Positions 8,189-16,577 of a stretch of 64,000 nucleotides of DNA are shown here, in pieces. The position numbers were made by a program, and so were the translations under genes. The first letter of the stretch is position 1, and the number at the start of each line of letters is the position of its first letter. The stretch comes from an endosymbiont of Escarpia spicata (lineage in GTDB: Bacteria > Pseudomonadota > Gammaproteobacteria > Chromatiales > Chromatiaceae): positions 39,268 through 103,267 of the forward strand of contig QFXE01000017.1 in NCBI GenBank assembly GCA_003349915.1, in the 5' to 3' direction. Under the pieces are notes generated by a model. The model made no database searches and was not told the origin of the DNA. It saw only the letters and a list, made by a program, of their open reading frames with translations.

Positions 8189-8734
8189 ATGAAAGACCAG
8201 CATTGTGAAATCACCAAAGTTGCCGCCGGGGCGGATGATGCACAAGACCGGCTTTGGCCCTCCCCCGCCTATACGCAACAGGTCGAGGCATTGAAGAACG
8301 CGATAGGCAAAAAGGTCTATCTCGTCGAACTCAAACCCGGTGATATCAACATGGGCATCCACCTTTCGGATACTGCCTTTGAATTGCTGGGTATTGTCGA
8401 TTTCCCACGTCCCGACCCCACAAAAGGGATCGCCCCACACCTGATCCTGCTCGACGATGGCCGGGGCATCAATCTGGGACACATTGCCCGGATTTCGGTG
8501 AACACCCCCTTCAGTCCTTCTGCCGCCAATACCCTCTATCAGGACAGATTCCTGATGCAGAGTCTTCTGTTACGTGAGCGGCGGCTTTCCAAGGCTTCTA
8601 TTGCCGCAAAATCCAAAGCGTTGCTTGGAAGAGTGCTTGGGAAACCGTTGGATAACCCGAGCATAGAGAACGGGGGATCTATCTGTAAGTCAGATGGGAC
8701 CACCAATAGAAAACAGGTAAAGAAATCACAATAA
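8189..8734 (+). CDS. Hypothetical protein, unrecognised
   Basis: 181 residues, no signal peptide and no transmembrane segment. The middle part (KKVYLVELKPGDINMG, then ISVNTPFSPSAANTLYQ) looks like a small beta-rich domain, and the C-terminus is basic and probably disordered. A short AAGAG lies directly upstream of the ATG. The 76-base spacer contains a half REP-like segment (TAGGAGCGGCAAGCTGC). It ends four bases before the end of the convergent permease gene. I do not recognise the family. Confidence 0.45.
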   Translation: MKDQHCEITKVAAGADDAQDRLWPSPAYTQQVEALKNAIGKKVYLVELKPGDINMGIHLSDTAFELLGIVDFPRPDPTKGIAPHLILLDDGRGINLGHIARISVNTPFSPSAANTLYQDRFLMQSLLLRERRLSKASIAAKSKALLGRVLGKPLDNPSIENGGSICKSDGTTNRKQVKKSQ

Positions 8735-8737
8735 TAG

Positions 8738-9691
8738 TTAGGTAAAGGAGTTGAAGCCCCAGCCAACAAGAGTAAATGCCACGGCCAACACAGCGGCAAA
8801 CAGGGCCAGCGCCTGCCACTTGATGACCTTGCGCAAGATCAGCATCTCGGGCAGCGATAGTGCCGCCACGCTCATCATCAGGGCAAGCGTCGTGCCCACG
8901 GCAACCCCTTTTGTGAGCATCGCCTCGGCCACCGGAATCACCCCGGTGGCGTTTGAATAGAGGGGGATACCCAACACCACGGCCGCCGGTACCGAGTACC
9001 AGTCATCGCCTCCCAGATATTCACCAACCCACTGTTCAGGCACAAACCCGTGGAACAGGGCGCCCACGCCTATGCCCAATACCACCCACTTCCAGATTCG
9101 CCCGACAATCTCCTTCACCTCCGCTACCGCATAGCGATGTCGGCCGGCAAAGGATCTGTCGGGCTCGGGTAAGTCAGCCTCTCCCATGTGGATCTTCCAG
9201 ACATAATCCTCGACCCAACGTTCCGGTCTGAATGCCTGCATCGCCAAACCGCCGAACCAGGCAACCAACAACCCCGCCGTTACATAGAGCGCCGCCAGTT
9301 TCCAGCCGAGGATGCCAACCAGGATTACTGCGGCGACTTCGTTAATCATCGGGCTGGCAATAAGAAAGGAGAAGGTGACGCCCAGGGGTATTCCCGCCTC
9401 CACAAAACCGATGAACAACGGCACCGAAGAGCAGGAACAGAATGGTGTCACCGCACCGAGGGAGACCGCGAACCCCCGTGCCTGCCAATCCGGGCGACCA
9501 CGCACAAATCTGCGGACCCGCTCCGGAGACAGCAGTGCCCGCAGCAGTCCCATGAGATAGATGACAATAACCAGAAGTGCAAATATCTTGGCCAGGTCCA
9601 TGACGAAGAAGTGCAACGCCGCGCCCGTGGATGATAACGGATCGAGACCCATGCCTTGATAGACCAGCATGTTTGCCAGGATCTCAAACAT
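8738..9691 (-). CDS. arsP: ArsP/DUF318-type permease
   Basis: About 317 residues with roughly eight transmembrane segments. The conserved motif TPFCSCSSVPLFIGF and a second conserved block PLYSNATGVIPV identify the DUF318 (ArsP-like) permease superfamily, whose members export trivalent organoarsenicals or other thiol-reactive metals. The start at 9691 (MFEIL) is preferred because AAGGAAG lies about nine bases upstream and because the ATG overlaps the arsJ stop by eight bases. A longer version would begin at 9721. Last gene of the arsenic operon. Which substrate it exports is not certain from sequence. Confidence 0.8.
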   Translation of the reverse strand: MFEILANMLVYQGMGLDPLSSTGAALHFFVMDLAKIFALLVIVIYLMGLLRALLSPERVRRFVRGRPDWQARGFAVSLGAVTPFCSCSSVPLFIGFVEAGIPLGVTFSFLIASPMINEVAAVILVGILGWKLAALYVTAGLLVAWFGGLAMQAFRPERWVEDYVWKIHMGEADLPEPDRSFAGRHRYAVAEVKEIVGRIWKWVVLGIGVGALFHGFVPEQWVGEYLGGDDWYSVPAAVVLGIPLYSNATGVIPVAEAMLTKGVAVGTTLALMMSVAALSLPEMLILRKVIKWQALALFAAVLAVAFTLVGWGFNSFT

Positions 9692-10907
9692 CCACAGTTT
9701 CTTCCTTCTCCTGGGGTACATCAGGAAGGCGAAACGAAAGCAGCGCAGCCACCAGCAAGAACCCGGCCGACCACCAGAGACACCCTACCAGCCCCTGCGT
9801 CTGGTAGGCCCAACCGGAGAGCATTGTACCCACCAGCCGGCCCCCTGCATTTGCCATATAGTAAAAACCGACGTTCATCGAGACCTTGTCGAAATCGGAA
9901 TAGGCAAGGATCAAATACGAGTGCACAGCTGAGTTGATGGCAAAGACGATACCGAAAAGAATCAGACCGAGGATCAGCACCACTTGCGAATCCCATCCCT
10001 GCCCCAACGCCAGAGCTAAGCCTGCGGGGATAAACACAAGCAGAAAGGCAGAGTTGCGCGCAGTACTGCCGCCTGGCCCCTGACCGTGATGAGTGTGCCG
10101 TACCAGTCTTGGTGCGGCGGCCTGCACGAAACCGTAGCCGATCACCCACAGCGCCAGGAAACCACCCACCCAGGAGAACTCCCACTTCAGCACGTCATAG
10201 AGGAACACCGGCAGGCCCACCACAAACCAGACATCACGGGAACCGAACAGGAAGAAGCGGGCCGCCGACAGCCAGTTTATCGCCGGAACCTTGGAGAATA
10301 CCTGGGTGAACTTGGGCTTGGATTTCATCTTGCCCACACCGGAGGGCAATAACACGGCTGTTACCACCAGCACTACCAGCAACATACCCGCCAGCACCTC
10401 CAACGCTGCCCGAAAACCGATCCACTCCAACAGGGCTGCACCGATAAAGAACCCCGTCCCCTTGAGGGCATTCTTGGAGCCGGTCAGCACGGCGACATAC
10501 TTGAACAGCTTCGACTCGCCACCACCACCGCTTAAGGTTTTCACGCTGGCCTTGGCCGACATCTTGTTCAGGTCTTTTGCGATGCCTGACAACGCCTGGG
10601 CAGCCATCACGAAAGGCACGGAGAGCCAGGCGTCCGGCACAGTGAGCGCCAACAGTGCCACCACCTGCATCCCCATACCGATATGCATGGTGAGATTCAG
10701 GCCGATGCGAGCTCCCAGCCACCCCCCCACCAGGTTGGTGACAATGCCGAAGAACTCATAGAAGAGAAACAACATCGCCACCTCGAAGGGCGAGTAGCCC
10801 AGCAGGTGGAAGTAGAGTACCACCAGCATGCGGATAGCACCGTCGGTGATGGTAAAGGCCCAATAGCCGCCGGTGACTGTCAGGTAGTTTCTGAGGTTAT
10901 TATCCAT
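9684..10907 (-). CDS. arsJ: Organoarsenical efflux MFS transporter ArsJ
   Basis: 407 residues, major facilitator type with about twelve transmembrane segments. The N-terminus NNLRNYLTVTGGYWAFTITD and the internal DLNKMSAKASVKTL are characteristic of ArsJ. ArsJ extrudes 1-arseno-3-phosphoglycerate, made by the partner GAPDH from arsenate and glyceraldehyde 3-phosphate, and this gives arsenate resistance. That GAPDH is encoded two genes upstream in the same operon, which supports the call. Confidence 0.93.
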   Translation of the reverse strand: MDNNLRNYLTVTGGYWAFTITDGAIRMLVVLYFHLLGYSPFEVAMLFLFYEFFGIVTNLVGGWLGARIGLNLTMHIGMGMQVVALLALTVPDAWLSVPFVMAAQALSGIAKDLNKMSAKASVKTLSGGGGESKLFKYVAVLTGSKNALKGTGFFIGAALLEWIGFRAALEVLAGMLLVVLVVTAVLLPSGVGKMKSKPKFTQVFSKVPAINWLSAARFFLFGSRDVWFVVGLPVFLYDVLKWEFSWVGGFLALWVIGYGFVQAAAPRLVRHTHHGQGPGGSTARNSAFLLVFIPAGLALALGQGWDSQVVLILGLILFGIVFAINSAVHSYLILAYSDFDKVSMNVGFYYMANAGGRLVGTMLSGWAYQTQGLVGCLWWSAGFLLVAALLSFRLPDVPQEKEETVDV

Positions 10908-10930
10908 TATCGGCCATTGTCATGAGGAGG

Positions 10931-11320
10931 TTAACAGCAGGCGGCAACGCGACAGACCGCCTCGCGAATCAGAGTCTCCGGCAGTGCCTCATAGGTTTCT
11001 CCGCCAAAGGTCACGGTTCTGCAATCCGTCGGCTGGCCAGTGAATTCACAGCAGGAATCGCAGTGACTCTTACCCGAACTGGCCTCGGGAAGGATCGACT
11101 CGATAGGTCGCCCATTGATGAGAATGAGATTGGACTGATCGATCTCGTCCATTCCCAATATGGTCTCCTCCAATCTGATATCCCAGCCCGATGGCTGACA
11201 CTCTTTTGCGAGCCGTTCGATTAGCATGTCCAGAGCTACACCCGTATCGGTGCAGCGAACACAGGTATTTCCCGCTTTCTCAATATGTCGCCATTCGACG
11301 ACCAGTCTCTTGTCATGCAT
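10931..11320 (-). CDS. DUF2703 cysteine-rich protein
   Basis: 129 residues, soluble. It has CVRC at 20-23, a thioredoxin-like helix VALDMLIERLAKE, a second cysteine cluster HCDSCC and a C-terminal CRVAACC. This pattern fits DUF2703, small proteins often found with metal or arsenic resistance genes. A thiol-based arsenic or metal binding or redox role is inference. The gene lies between the GAPDH and arsJ genes, transcribed the same way, 23 bases before arsJ. Confidence 0.7.
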   Translation of the reverse strand: MHDKRLVVEWRHIEKAGNTCVRCTDTGVALDMLIERLAKECQPSGWDIRLEETILGMDEIDQSNLILINGRPIESILPEASSGKSHCDSCCEFTGQPTDCRTVTFGGETYEALPETLIREAVCRVAACC

Positions 11321-11361
11321 ATCTCTCTCCTTCCGCTATCACTGATCAGGGTCGCAAAAAA

Positions 11362-12363
11362 TCATAGGGAGCTGGCCACCTTGCCGGCAAGATCCATCAT
11401 CCGTTCCACATAACCCCACTCATTGTCATACCAGGCATAGACTTTGACTTGAGTACCATTAATCACCATGGTGGAGAGTGCGTCGACGATGGAAGAACGC
11501 GAATCATTGAGATAATCGACAGAAACCAGCGGCCGCTCCTCATAGCCCAGAATACCCTCCAGCTCCCCCTCGGCAGCCTCTTTGAAGTAGCCGTTAACCT
11601 CTTCAACCGTTACCGGACGACTGGCCTCGAAGACGAAATCGGTGAGTGAAGCGTTGAGCAGCGGCACCCGCACGGCGTGGCCATTGAGCTTGCCGGTCAG
11701 CTCAGGAAATATCCGGGTGATCGCCTTGGCCGACCCCGTCGAGGTGGGAATCAGCGACTGGCCGCAAGCTCGCGCCCGGCGCAGATCCTTGTGACCCATA
11801 TCGACGATGGTCTGGGTATTGGTAATGTCGTGGATGGTGGTCATGCAGCCATGTTTGATGCCGATCCGCTCATGCATTACCTTGACCACCGGCGCCAGAC
11901 AATTGGTGGTACAGGAAGCAGCAGTCAGCAGATGATTCACCGCTGGGTCATATAGATCATCATTAATTCCGTAGACTATGTTAAGCGCACCTTCAGTGGG
12001 TGCGGCCACGATCACCTTCTTCACACCCTGTTCGAAATAGGCATTCAGGGAGTCCGGCTTTTTGTGGTGTTTACCGGTGGCCTCGATAACGATGTCACAA
12101 TCCGACCAATCGGTATCCCCAATTTGCGTATTTGATGAGTAGGCCAACGGCTTGCCATCGACGATCATCACATCATCTCCCGACGCGGTTTCAAGATCCC
12201 AGGTGCCATGCACCGAATCAAACTTGAGCAGGTGCGCTGAACCCTCCGCATCTGTGGCAATCTCATTGACGCGGACAATCTCAAACCCGTCCCTTCCCCA
12301 GCCTGCCCGCAGACCCAGCCGCCCCATACGACCAAAGCCGTTGATACCAATTCTTACAGTCAT
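11362..12363 (-). CDS. ArsJ-associated glyceraldehyde-3-phosphate dehydrogenase
   Basis: 333 residues, full-length GAPDH. The NAD-binding start [18 protein letters not shown] and the catalytic loop [10 protein letters not shown] with Cys151 are intact, and the C-terminal [12 protein letters not shown] is present. In ars operons this enzyme forms 1-arseno-3-phosphoglycerate from arsenate, which ArsJ exports. Position between arsR and arsJ argues for that role rather than central glycolysis. A ribosome-binding GGAGAGA lies just upstream of the ATG. Confidence 0.92.
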   Translation of the reverse strand: MTVRIGINGFGRMGRLGLRAGWGRDGFEIVRVNEIATDAEGSAHLLKFDSVHGTWDLETASGDDVMIVDGKPLAYSSNTQIGDTDWSDCDIVIEATGKHHKKPDSLNAYFEQGVKKVIVAAPTEGALNIVYGINDDLYDPAVNHLLTAASCTTNCLAPVVKVMHERIGIKHGCMTTIHDITNTQTIVDMGHKDLRRARACGQSLIPTSTGSAKAITRIFPELTGKLNGHAVRVPLLNASLTDFVFEASRPVTVEEVNGYFKEAAEGELEGILGYEERPLVSVDYLNDSRSSIVDALSTMVINGTQVKVYAWYDNEWGYVERMMDLAGKVASSL

Positions 12364-12385
12364 CTCTATCTCTCCTTAAAACGGT

Positions 12386-12622
12386 CTATTCAGCGATCCA
12401 TTGACGGACCAGATCTGGACCCGGCAGGCCACCGGCATGAACCACCTTGCCATCGACCACCACACCAGGGGTGGACATCACGCCGTAGCCCATGATCTCC
12501 GCCATGTCGGTAATCTTTTCGAGATCGATCTCCGCACCTGCCTGTTCTGCGGCAATTCGGATCAGATTGGCGGTGGTCTCGCAGTTCTTGCAGCCGGAGC
12601 CCAGTACCTTGATGTTTTTCAT
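12386..12622 (-). CDS. Small thioredoxin/glutaredoxin-like protein
   Basis: 78 residues with the redox pair CKNC at 11-14 and the TPGVVVDG cis-proline block (MSTPGVV). This is the MTH895/TM0996 type of short thioredoxin fold, common in arsenic and metal operons. It lies between arsR and GAPDH on the same strand. It may supply thiols for arsenic reduction or regenerate a thiol partner such as the DUF2703 protein; that is inference. Confidence 0.85.
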   Translation of the reverse strand: MKNIKVLGSGCKNCETTANLIRIAAEQAGAEIDLEKITDMAEIMGYGVMSTPGVVVDGKVVHAGGLPGPDLVRQWIAE

Positions 12623-12648
12623 AATCGGTTCCTCTGGATCTTGTAAAA

Positions 12649-12996
12649 TCAGGCGCTACAGACGCCACTGGGACGGTTGGGCATTTCCACCAAGGCAACG
12701 GTGTCACTGGAAAAAGGCTCTTCATCACGTATTCCTTCCGCCGTCTTGCGGATCACCGCCTCCACCCAGGGTGGAACCTCCGGGTTGAGACGGTAGTAGA
12801 TCCATAGCCCAACCTTGCGGTCACTGACCAGTTCCGCCTTGCGCAGACCAGCGAGATGGTGGGAGACCTTGGGTTGGGGAAGTCCCAGCGCTTGGGTCAA
12901 TTCACAGACACAAAGTTCTTCATGATTGACCAGCAAGGATAGGCAACGAAGACGGGTAGGATCGGAAAGCGCCTTGAAAAGCAGTGTGGGCGACAT
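12649..12996 (-). CDS. arsR: Arsenic-responsive repressor ArsR
   Basis: 115 residues, winged-helix ArsR/SmtB protein. The ELCVCELTQAL segment with Cys29 and Cys31 is the As(III)/Sb(III)-binding site type found in plasmid R773 ArsR. The recognition helix text is LPQPKVSHHLAGLRKAEL. First gene of the arsenic operon, followed by the thioredoxin-like, GAPDH, DUF2703, arsJ and permease genes. A perfect nine-base inverted repeat just upstream of the start is the likely operator, so it should repress its own operon until arsenite binds. Confidence 0.92.
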   Translation of the reverse strand: MSPTLLFKALSDPTRLRCLSLLVNHEELCVCELTQALGLPQPKVSHHLAGLRKAELVSDRKVGLWIYYRLNPEVPPWVEAVIRKTAEGIRDEEPFSSDTVALVEMPNRPSGVCSA

Positions 12997-13007
12997 ATCG
13001 AATCAGC

Positions 13008-13033
13008 TCTATATCTACGGAAGAAGATATAGA
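13008..13033. promoter_or_regulatory. Likely ArsR operator, perfect inverted repeat
   Basis: TCTATATCT and AGATATAGA are perfect reverse complements separated by eight bases, 12 bases upstream of the arsR start. ArsR operators are usually AT-rich dyads close to the promoter. A further copy of the TATATCT half lies at 13034-13041. Binding is inferred from position and symmetry. Confidence 0.65.
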
Positions 13034-13366
13034 GTATATCTACACAAATCGATATTGAAAAGAAAAATTTGGCTCGTCTACAAAAAAGGTGGGAATCGAT
13101 ACAGCTCTACCTGTGAGTTGTGACATTCTTAATTTGTCTGTGACCTACATCTCACCTACTGACATATTTTCATCTCGATCACAATTAAATGTGATGCGGT
13201 CAATAAAAAATGATGCCTATCATCGTTATGAAACGATTTGATACAGCAGAGAAACAGATGGGAAATATCTGTGCATTAAATTGCTATACACACATCGGAT
13301 GCAGCTGAATCTTATGCCGGCTACTCCTCTGATGCGTCTTTCTTATTAGCAAGAGGTAACCAACAA
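13034..13366. other. Intergenic, AT-rich control region without a gene
   Basis: About 330 bases between arsR and the divergent small secreted protein gene. It holds two small dyads: ATCACA with TGTGAT at 13178-13195 (six-base spacer, arms in the reverse order of a CRP site) and ATCGTT with AACGAT at 13222-13237. No credible coding frame is present. It should carry the promoter of the gene at 13367; an AGAGGTAAC close to the ATG may serve as its ribosome site. Confidence 0.4.
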
Positions 13367-13708
13367 ATGAACAAGTCTACCAAGCACGTTTTCCTGGCTT
13401 TTACTCTGACTGCAATCAGTACGCCTTATGCGAAGGCGGATCACAACAGTATCTGGGGCGAGGGATGGGCCAACATGCCGAACGATATCCATAACACCCG
13501 TCTCGATACAATGGATGGCGATAACGAAGAGTTCCTTGACTTCGTTCGCATGGGTGCCGGTGCGGATTCCGTCAACCGTTATGCTGAGGATGGCTCCACA
13601 GAGACGGGCCCCGGTACCGGTAGTGCTTTCCAAAACGGTGTCGATTCCGGGGCCATGGGCAGCAGTTCAACGAGCGACATGCGTGGCACTCGAGGTGGAA
13701 GAAGCTAA
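13367..13708 (+). CDS. Small secreted glycine/serine-rich protein, unrecognised
   Basis: 113 residues with a clear signal peptide (cleavage near ALA-like TPYAKA, residue 24). The mature part is acidic at first (DTMDGDNEEFLDFV), then Gly/Ser/Thr-rich and disordered-looking (TETGPGTGSAFQNG), ending RGTRGGRS. I do not recognise a family. A strong terminator follows 15 bases after the stop, so most transcripts should end there, just before the barrel gene. A short exported filament, matrix or peptide-like product is one guess. Confidence 0.6.
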   Translation: MNKSTKHVFLAFTLTAISTPYAKADHNSIWGEGWANMPNDIHNTRLDTMDGDNEEFLDFVRMGAGADSVNRYAEDGSTETGPGTGSAFQNGVDSGAMGSSSTSDMRGTRGGRS

Positions 13709-13723
13709 AACTTTCGCTCAAGC

Positions 13724-13749
13724 AAAAAAGGCGCCTCGGCGCCTTTTTT
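13724..13749 (+). terminator. Rho-independent terminator between secreted-protein and barrel genes
   Basis: A GGCGCC pair makes a very stable stem, flanked by six A on the left and six T on the right, so it could work in both directions. It ends only about 30 bases before the start codon of the outer-membrane barrel gene. Partial read-through would set a ratio between the two products. Confidence 0.85.
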
Positions 13750-13778
13750 GCCGTTTCATGATGCCACAGAGGAAAAGC

Positions 13779-15038
13779 ATGAAGATGAATATGCAAATCG
13801 GCAGACTTAAACATACTGGGGAGATCCTCTGGTGCATCGCTATCCTGCTGTTTGCAGTCGAGGTGACTGCAGCTGATCAAACTGCTGCGCCTGACGAGGA
13901 TGCAGAAAATTTTAACTATCCTATCTCGCTCAACGCCACCTATATATATGACGATAATATCTATGCACAGAATGCTGATGCGCTGGGTGATTCCATTCTA
14001 TTGATATCACCAAGAATCGCCGCAAAATCCTTGTGGGATCGCCACAACCTCACCTTTCGTGCAGGGGCGGATTTAGGGCTCTACAGCACCTATTCCAAAG
14101 AGAATTACGAAGATCTTTTTCTCAAACTTCGGGGGCGTTATGACCTCTCAGACAAGACATCGGTGTTTGGCGGCATTGGCTACAGTCTGGAGCATGAAGG
14201 ACGTGACTCACCGGAAGACAACCTGAGCGGACTTGAGCCGACCACCTATGATTCGACTGAGCTGAGTGCCGGCGTGTCCCACGATATCGGCCTCTACTCA
14301 CTGCGTCTTGGTATGACCAGTGAATGGCTAGACTATGACAATGTTCCCGCAGTTGGCGACTCGCTGATCTACAACGATGATCGGGATAGACGATTGGATA
14401 GTGTAGGGCTACAGCTAAAACGCAGCGTAACCGACGCAAGTGAATGGTATGCACGAACGCTCTATAGTCGCCGCGATTACGATGAGGCATTGAGTCTTGA
14501 TGGTTATCAACGGGACTCCACCGGCTATCGTGCCGCCTTTGGTTTCAAGTACAAAGCTGATCAGAAAATGCTGTTCGACGGCTATCTCGGCTTGATGACG
14601 CAGAATTACGATGATCCACGTTTCAGCCGCGTGGATGCGGTTGACTTTGGTGGAAAACTCGTTTGGCTGCTCAATTCCAAGAGCCGGTTGAACCTGCTCT
14701 TCAATCGCACACTAAACGAAACCACCGTGGCCGGCTCTTCTGGATATCTCCTGACAGACCTGGGGGGTACGCTGGAGTACAATTTCATGCCGAAGACGAT
14801 CGGCAGTCTCTCTCTCTCGAAAAGTGTTGCGGATTACCAGGAGATAACGCGTCAGGATGATCTGTTGTCTTGGGGTGTGGGAGTGAAGCATCTTCCCAAC
14901 AAGAATCTGTATGTTTCAGCGGACTACAAGATATTTTCCCGGGATACCTCGGATGCCTATCTGTCCGATAGCACGCTAACGGATGAGTACGATTTCGATC
15001 GGCAGCGGATCTATTTGACCATCGGGCTCACTTTTTAA
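13779..15038 (+). CDS. Outer-membrane beta-barrel protein (BBP2-like)
   Basis: 419 residues from the ATG at 13779, which has GAGGAAA upstream; the frame is open further 5' but that part overlaps the previous gene. A signal peptide (to about residue 34, VEVTAA) is followed by repeated amphipathic strands such as YPISLNATYIYDDNIYAQN and ends in ...RIYLTIGLTF with the terminal Phe of barrel proteins. The pattern matches the outer-membrane barrels found with exopolysaccharide export or surface structures. No partner biosynthesis genes are nearby. Its only neighbour is the small secreted protein upstream, so a secretion or anchoring pair is possible. Confidence 0.75.
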   Translation: MKMNMQIGRLKHTGEILWCIAILLFAVEVTAADQTAAPDEDAENFNYPISLNATYIYDDNIYAQNADALGDSILLISPRIAAKSLWDRHNLTFRAGADLGLYSTYSKENYEDLFLKLRGRYDLSDKTSVFGGIGYSLEHEGRDSPEDNLSGLEPTTYDSTELSAGVSHDIGLYSLRLGMTSEWLDYDNVPAVGDSLIYNDDRDRRLDSVGLQLKRSVTDASEWYARTLYSRRDYDEALSLDGYQRDSTGYRAAFGFKYKADQKMLFDGYLGLMTQNYDDPRFSRVDAVDFGGKLVWLLNSKSRLNLLFNRTLNETTVAGSSGYLLTDLGGTLEYNFMPKTIGSLSLSKSVADYQEITRQDDLLSWGVGVKHLPNKNLYVSADYKIFSRDTSDAYLSDSTLTDEYDFDRQRIYLTIGLTF

Positions 15039-15070
15039 AATGGAAACATACTGATTTGGGGATTTCTGCC

Positions 15071-15108
15071 CCGGAAAAGAGAGTCGTCCAGCTTGCTCTC
15101 TTTTCCGG
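15071..15108. terminator. Bidirectional terminator hairpin
   Basis: CCGGAAAAGAGAG and CTCTCTTTTCCGG form a perfect 13-base stem with a 12-base loop, between the convergent barrel gene and the minus-strand metal cluster. T-rich and A-rich arms would serve both strands. Confidence 0.7.
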
Positions 15109-15120
15109 CAGCTAATCCAT

Positions 15121-15603
15121 CTACTTGGCCATATAGTGAACACCACCGAAATGTTTTTTCCCGTCAACGGTCTTGAACAGCACCATCAACTGATATTTTC
15201 CCGCTGACGCCAGATCATAACCGGCCATATACCAATCCCCTATCTTCATCAGCATCTTGCTGCTCTCTTCGCCGTCGGGCAGAGCCACCTTTGAGTTGGC
15301 GATGATGTCGTTCAGCGCCTGCCCCCCCCTTCTCCACTTTGACCATCAGATTGTGACTGCCGCCGACTGTCTCATCCTCACCATCCAGTTCACCCACACC
15401 ACGGCGCAGCTCCGGCCCCAGTGCGGGGTTGATCCCATCTGGGAACCGGCTGGTGACGTAGTTAAGCTGCTCCAGTACCCGGGAGCGGGTCCAGTAGAGT
15501 TCAGTCCCATCCTCGAAGATGATGTAGACAAAGGAGAGGCCAAAGGACGTGAAGAGGCGATAGCCGTTCTCCAGCTGCAGGGTATTTTTTCCCCTGCCAA
15601 CAT
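15121..15603 (-). pseudogene. Frameshifted remnant: CusA-like RND fragment joined to a small metal-associated protein tail
   Basis: An ATG at 15603 overlaps the DUF302 stop (TAAATG). Correcting one base in the A6 run near 15590 gives LQLENGYRLFTSFG, VYIIFEDGTELYWTRSRVLE and a LGPE block, a hallmark stretch of CusA/CzcA-type heavy-metal RND pumps. After LGPE the sequence changes character (GELDGEDETVGGSHNLMV). It is broken again in a run of eight C (15322-15329), then continues as ALPDGEESSKMLMKIGDWYM to KKHFGGVHYMAK and a stop. So about 65 pump residues are joined to an unrelated C-terminus, with two frameshifts. Not expected to be functional. Confidence 0.6.
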
Positions 15604-16005
15604 TTACTTCATAACACTCCCCCCCACCACCTCGCGCACACGAAGGAGACGGGAACGCACCTCTTTCGCCAAGTCAGCCACGTCGTCACGATCAACCAGA
15701 TTCAGTACTGCCTCCGGGTCCATGAAGGCAACGGCAATCGTGCCGTCCTCCTCTTCCCGGATCACCACATTGCAGGGCAATAGCAGGCCGATATCGGGTT
15801 CCGCGTCGATGGCCTGGTTTGCCAGGGTCGGGTTACAGGCACCCAGGATCTTATAGGGTCTCTTTTCCAAACCCAGTTTTTTCTTCAGCGTAGCCTGGAC
15901 ATCGATCTCAGTCAGGATGCCGAATCCCTCTTCCTTCAGGGCATCGATCAACTTCGTCTCAATCTCGTTAATTTTTCCCGTCAACCGGGTTGAAAAACTG
16001 TACAT
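15604..16005 (-). CDS. DUF302 protein
   Basis: 133 residues from the ATG at 16005, which has GGAGGA upstream; a longer open frame exists but lacks a ribosome site. Text such as DALKEEGFGILTEIDVQ, LGACNPTLANQAI and LLLPCNVVIREE is typical of DUF302, small soluble proteins often found beside metal-resistance and cytochrome genes. The function is not established; heme or metal binding through the conserved Cys residues has been suggested for relatives. Followed by the RND remnant and preceded by a cytochrome c gene on the same strand. Confidence 0.85.
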   Translation of the reverse strand: MYSFSTRLTGKINEIETKLIDALKEEGFGILTEIDVQATLKKKLGLEKRPYKILGACNPTLANQAIDAEPDIGLLLPCNVVIREEEDGTIAVAFMDPEAVLNLVDRDDVADLAKEVRSRLLRVREVVGGSVMK

Positions 16006-16034
16006 CTTGTTGTTCCTCCATTTTTTGGTAAAAA

Positions 16035-16484
16035 CTATAAAGTCCTCAGAAAGTGGATGATCTTCCATCGTTCCTCTTCACTCAGCGACTCCTTAAATGC
16101 CGGCATGGCAGTATTGAATCGCCTGCCGCCTTCACTGATGGTCCAGATGAGATAGTTATCCCTGGCCATCATGCGCATCTTCATGAAGTCATTGAGATTG
16201 GCGGGACGAGGCGAAAGCTCCTCGGCGGCTGGCCCGTTTCCATAACCCCGTTTGCCATGACAGACAGCGCAGTTGGCCTGGAAGAGCTGCCCGCCTTCAG
16301 CAACTACTTTGTCGGATGCAGACAATGGATTTCGCATATCTCTATAGGGTTCAGGAACCCCCACCATCATGCCTTGGTGATGCCTGGCCATGCTGTGGTT
16401 CATCATCATGCCGGCAGCCAACGTGGCACCAGTTATTAACAGCAGAGCCAGGGCGCTCAATCCAATTTTTCCTCGTCTATTCAA
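16035..16484 (-). CDS. Class I cytochrome c, TTG start
   Basis: 149 residues: signal peptide (1-24), a His/Met-rich stretch (MMMNHSMARHHQGMM, 26-40), heme motif CAVCH at 72-76 and a likely axial Met in TAMPAF near 130. No ATG precedes the signal peptide, so TTG at 16484 is chosen, with AAGGA about ten bases upstream. The start overlaps the end of a truncated DUF302 frame by eight bases, which suggests coupling. The Met/His-rich segment could bind copper. A periplasmic electron carrier in the metal cluster. Confidence 0.8.
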   Translation of the reverse strand: MNRRGKIGLSALALLLITGATLAAGMMMNHSMARHHQGMMVGVPEPYRDMRNPLSASDKVVAEGGQLFQANCAVCHGKRGYGNGPAAEELSPRPANLNDFMKMRMMARDNYLIWTISEGGRRFNTAMPAFKESLSEEERWKIIHFLRTL

Positions 16485-16566
16485 AGCAGTTTTCCTTCAA
16501 GGCCGCAATCACCTGTTGCCCAATCTGATCCTTTTCGCCCTGGAATCTGATTGCAAAGCTATACAT
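16477..16566 (-). pseudogene. Truncated second DUF302 copy (29 codons)
   Basis: A 29-residue frame starts MYSFAIRFQGEKDQIGQQ and stops after NCFE. It resembles the N-terminus of the intact DUF302 gene nearby (MYSFSTRLTGKINEIETK). It has a good ribosome site (GAGGAAAAG) seven bases before the ATG. The stop overlaps the TTG start of the cytochrome gene. It may be a deletion remnant that now works as a coupling leader peptide for the cytochrome. Confidence 0.55.
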
Positions 16567-16577
16567 GCTTCTTTTCC

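Noticed and set aside
13428..13778. Longer version of the barrel protein starting inside the small secreted protein gene
   Set aside because: It would read through the terminator, lacks a signal peptide at its start and overlaps a better gene; the ATG at 13779 has a proper ribosome site and signal peptide.
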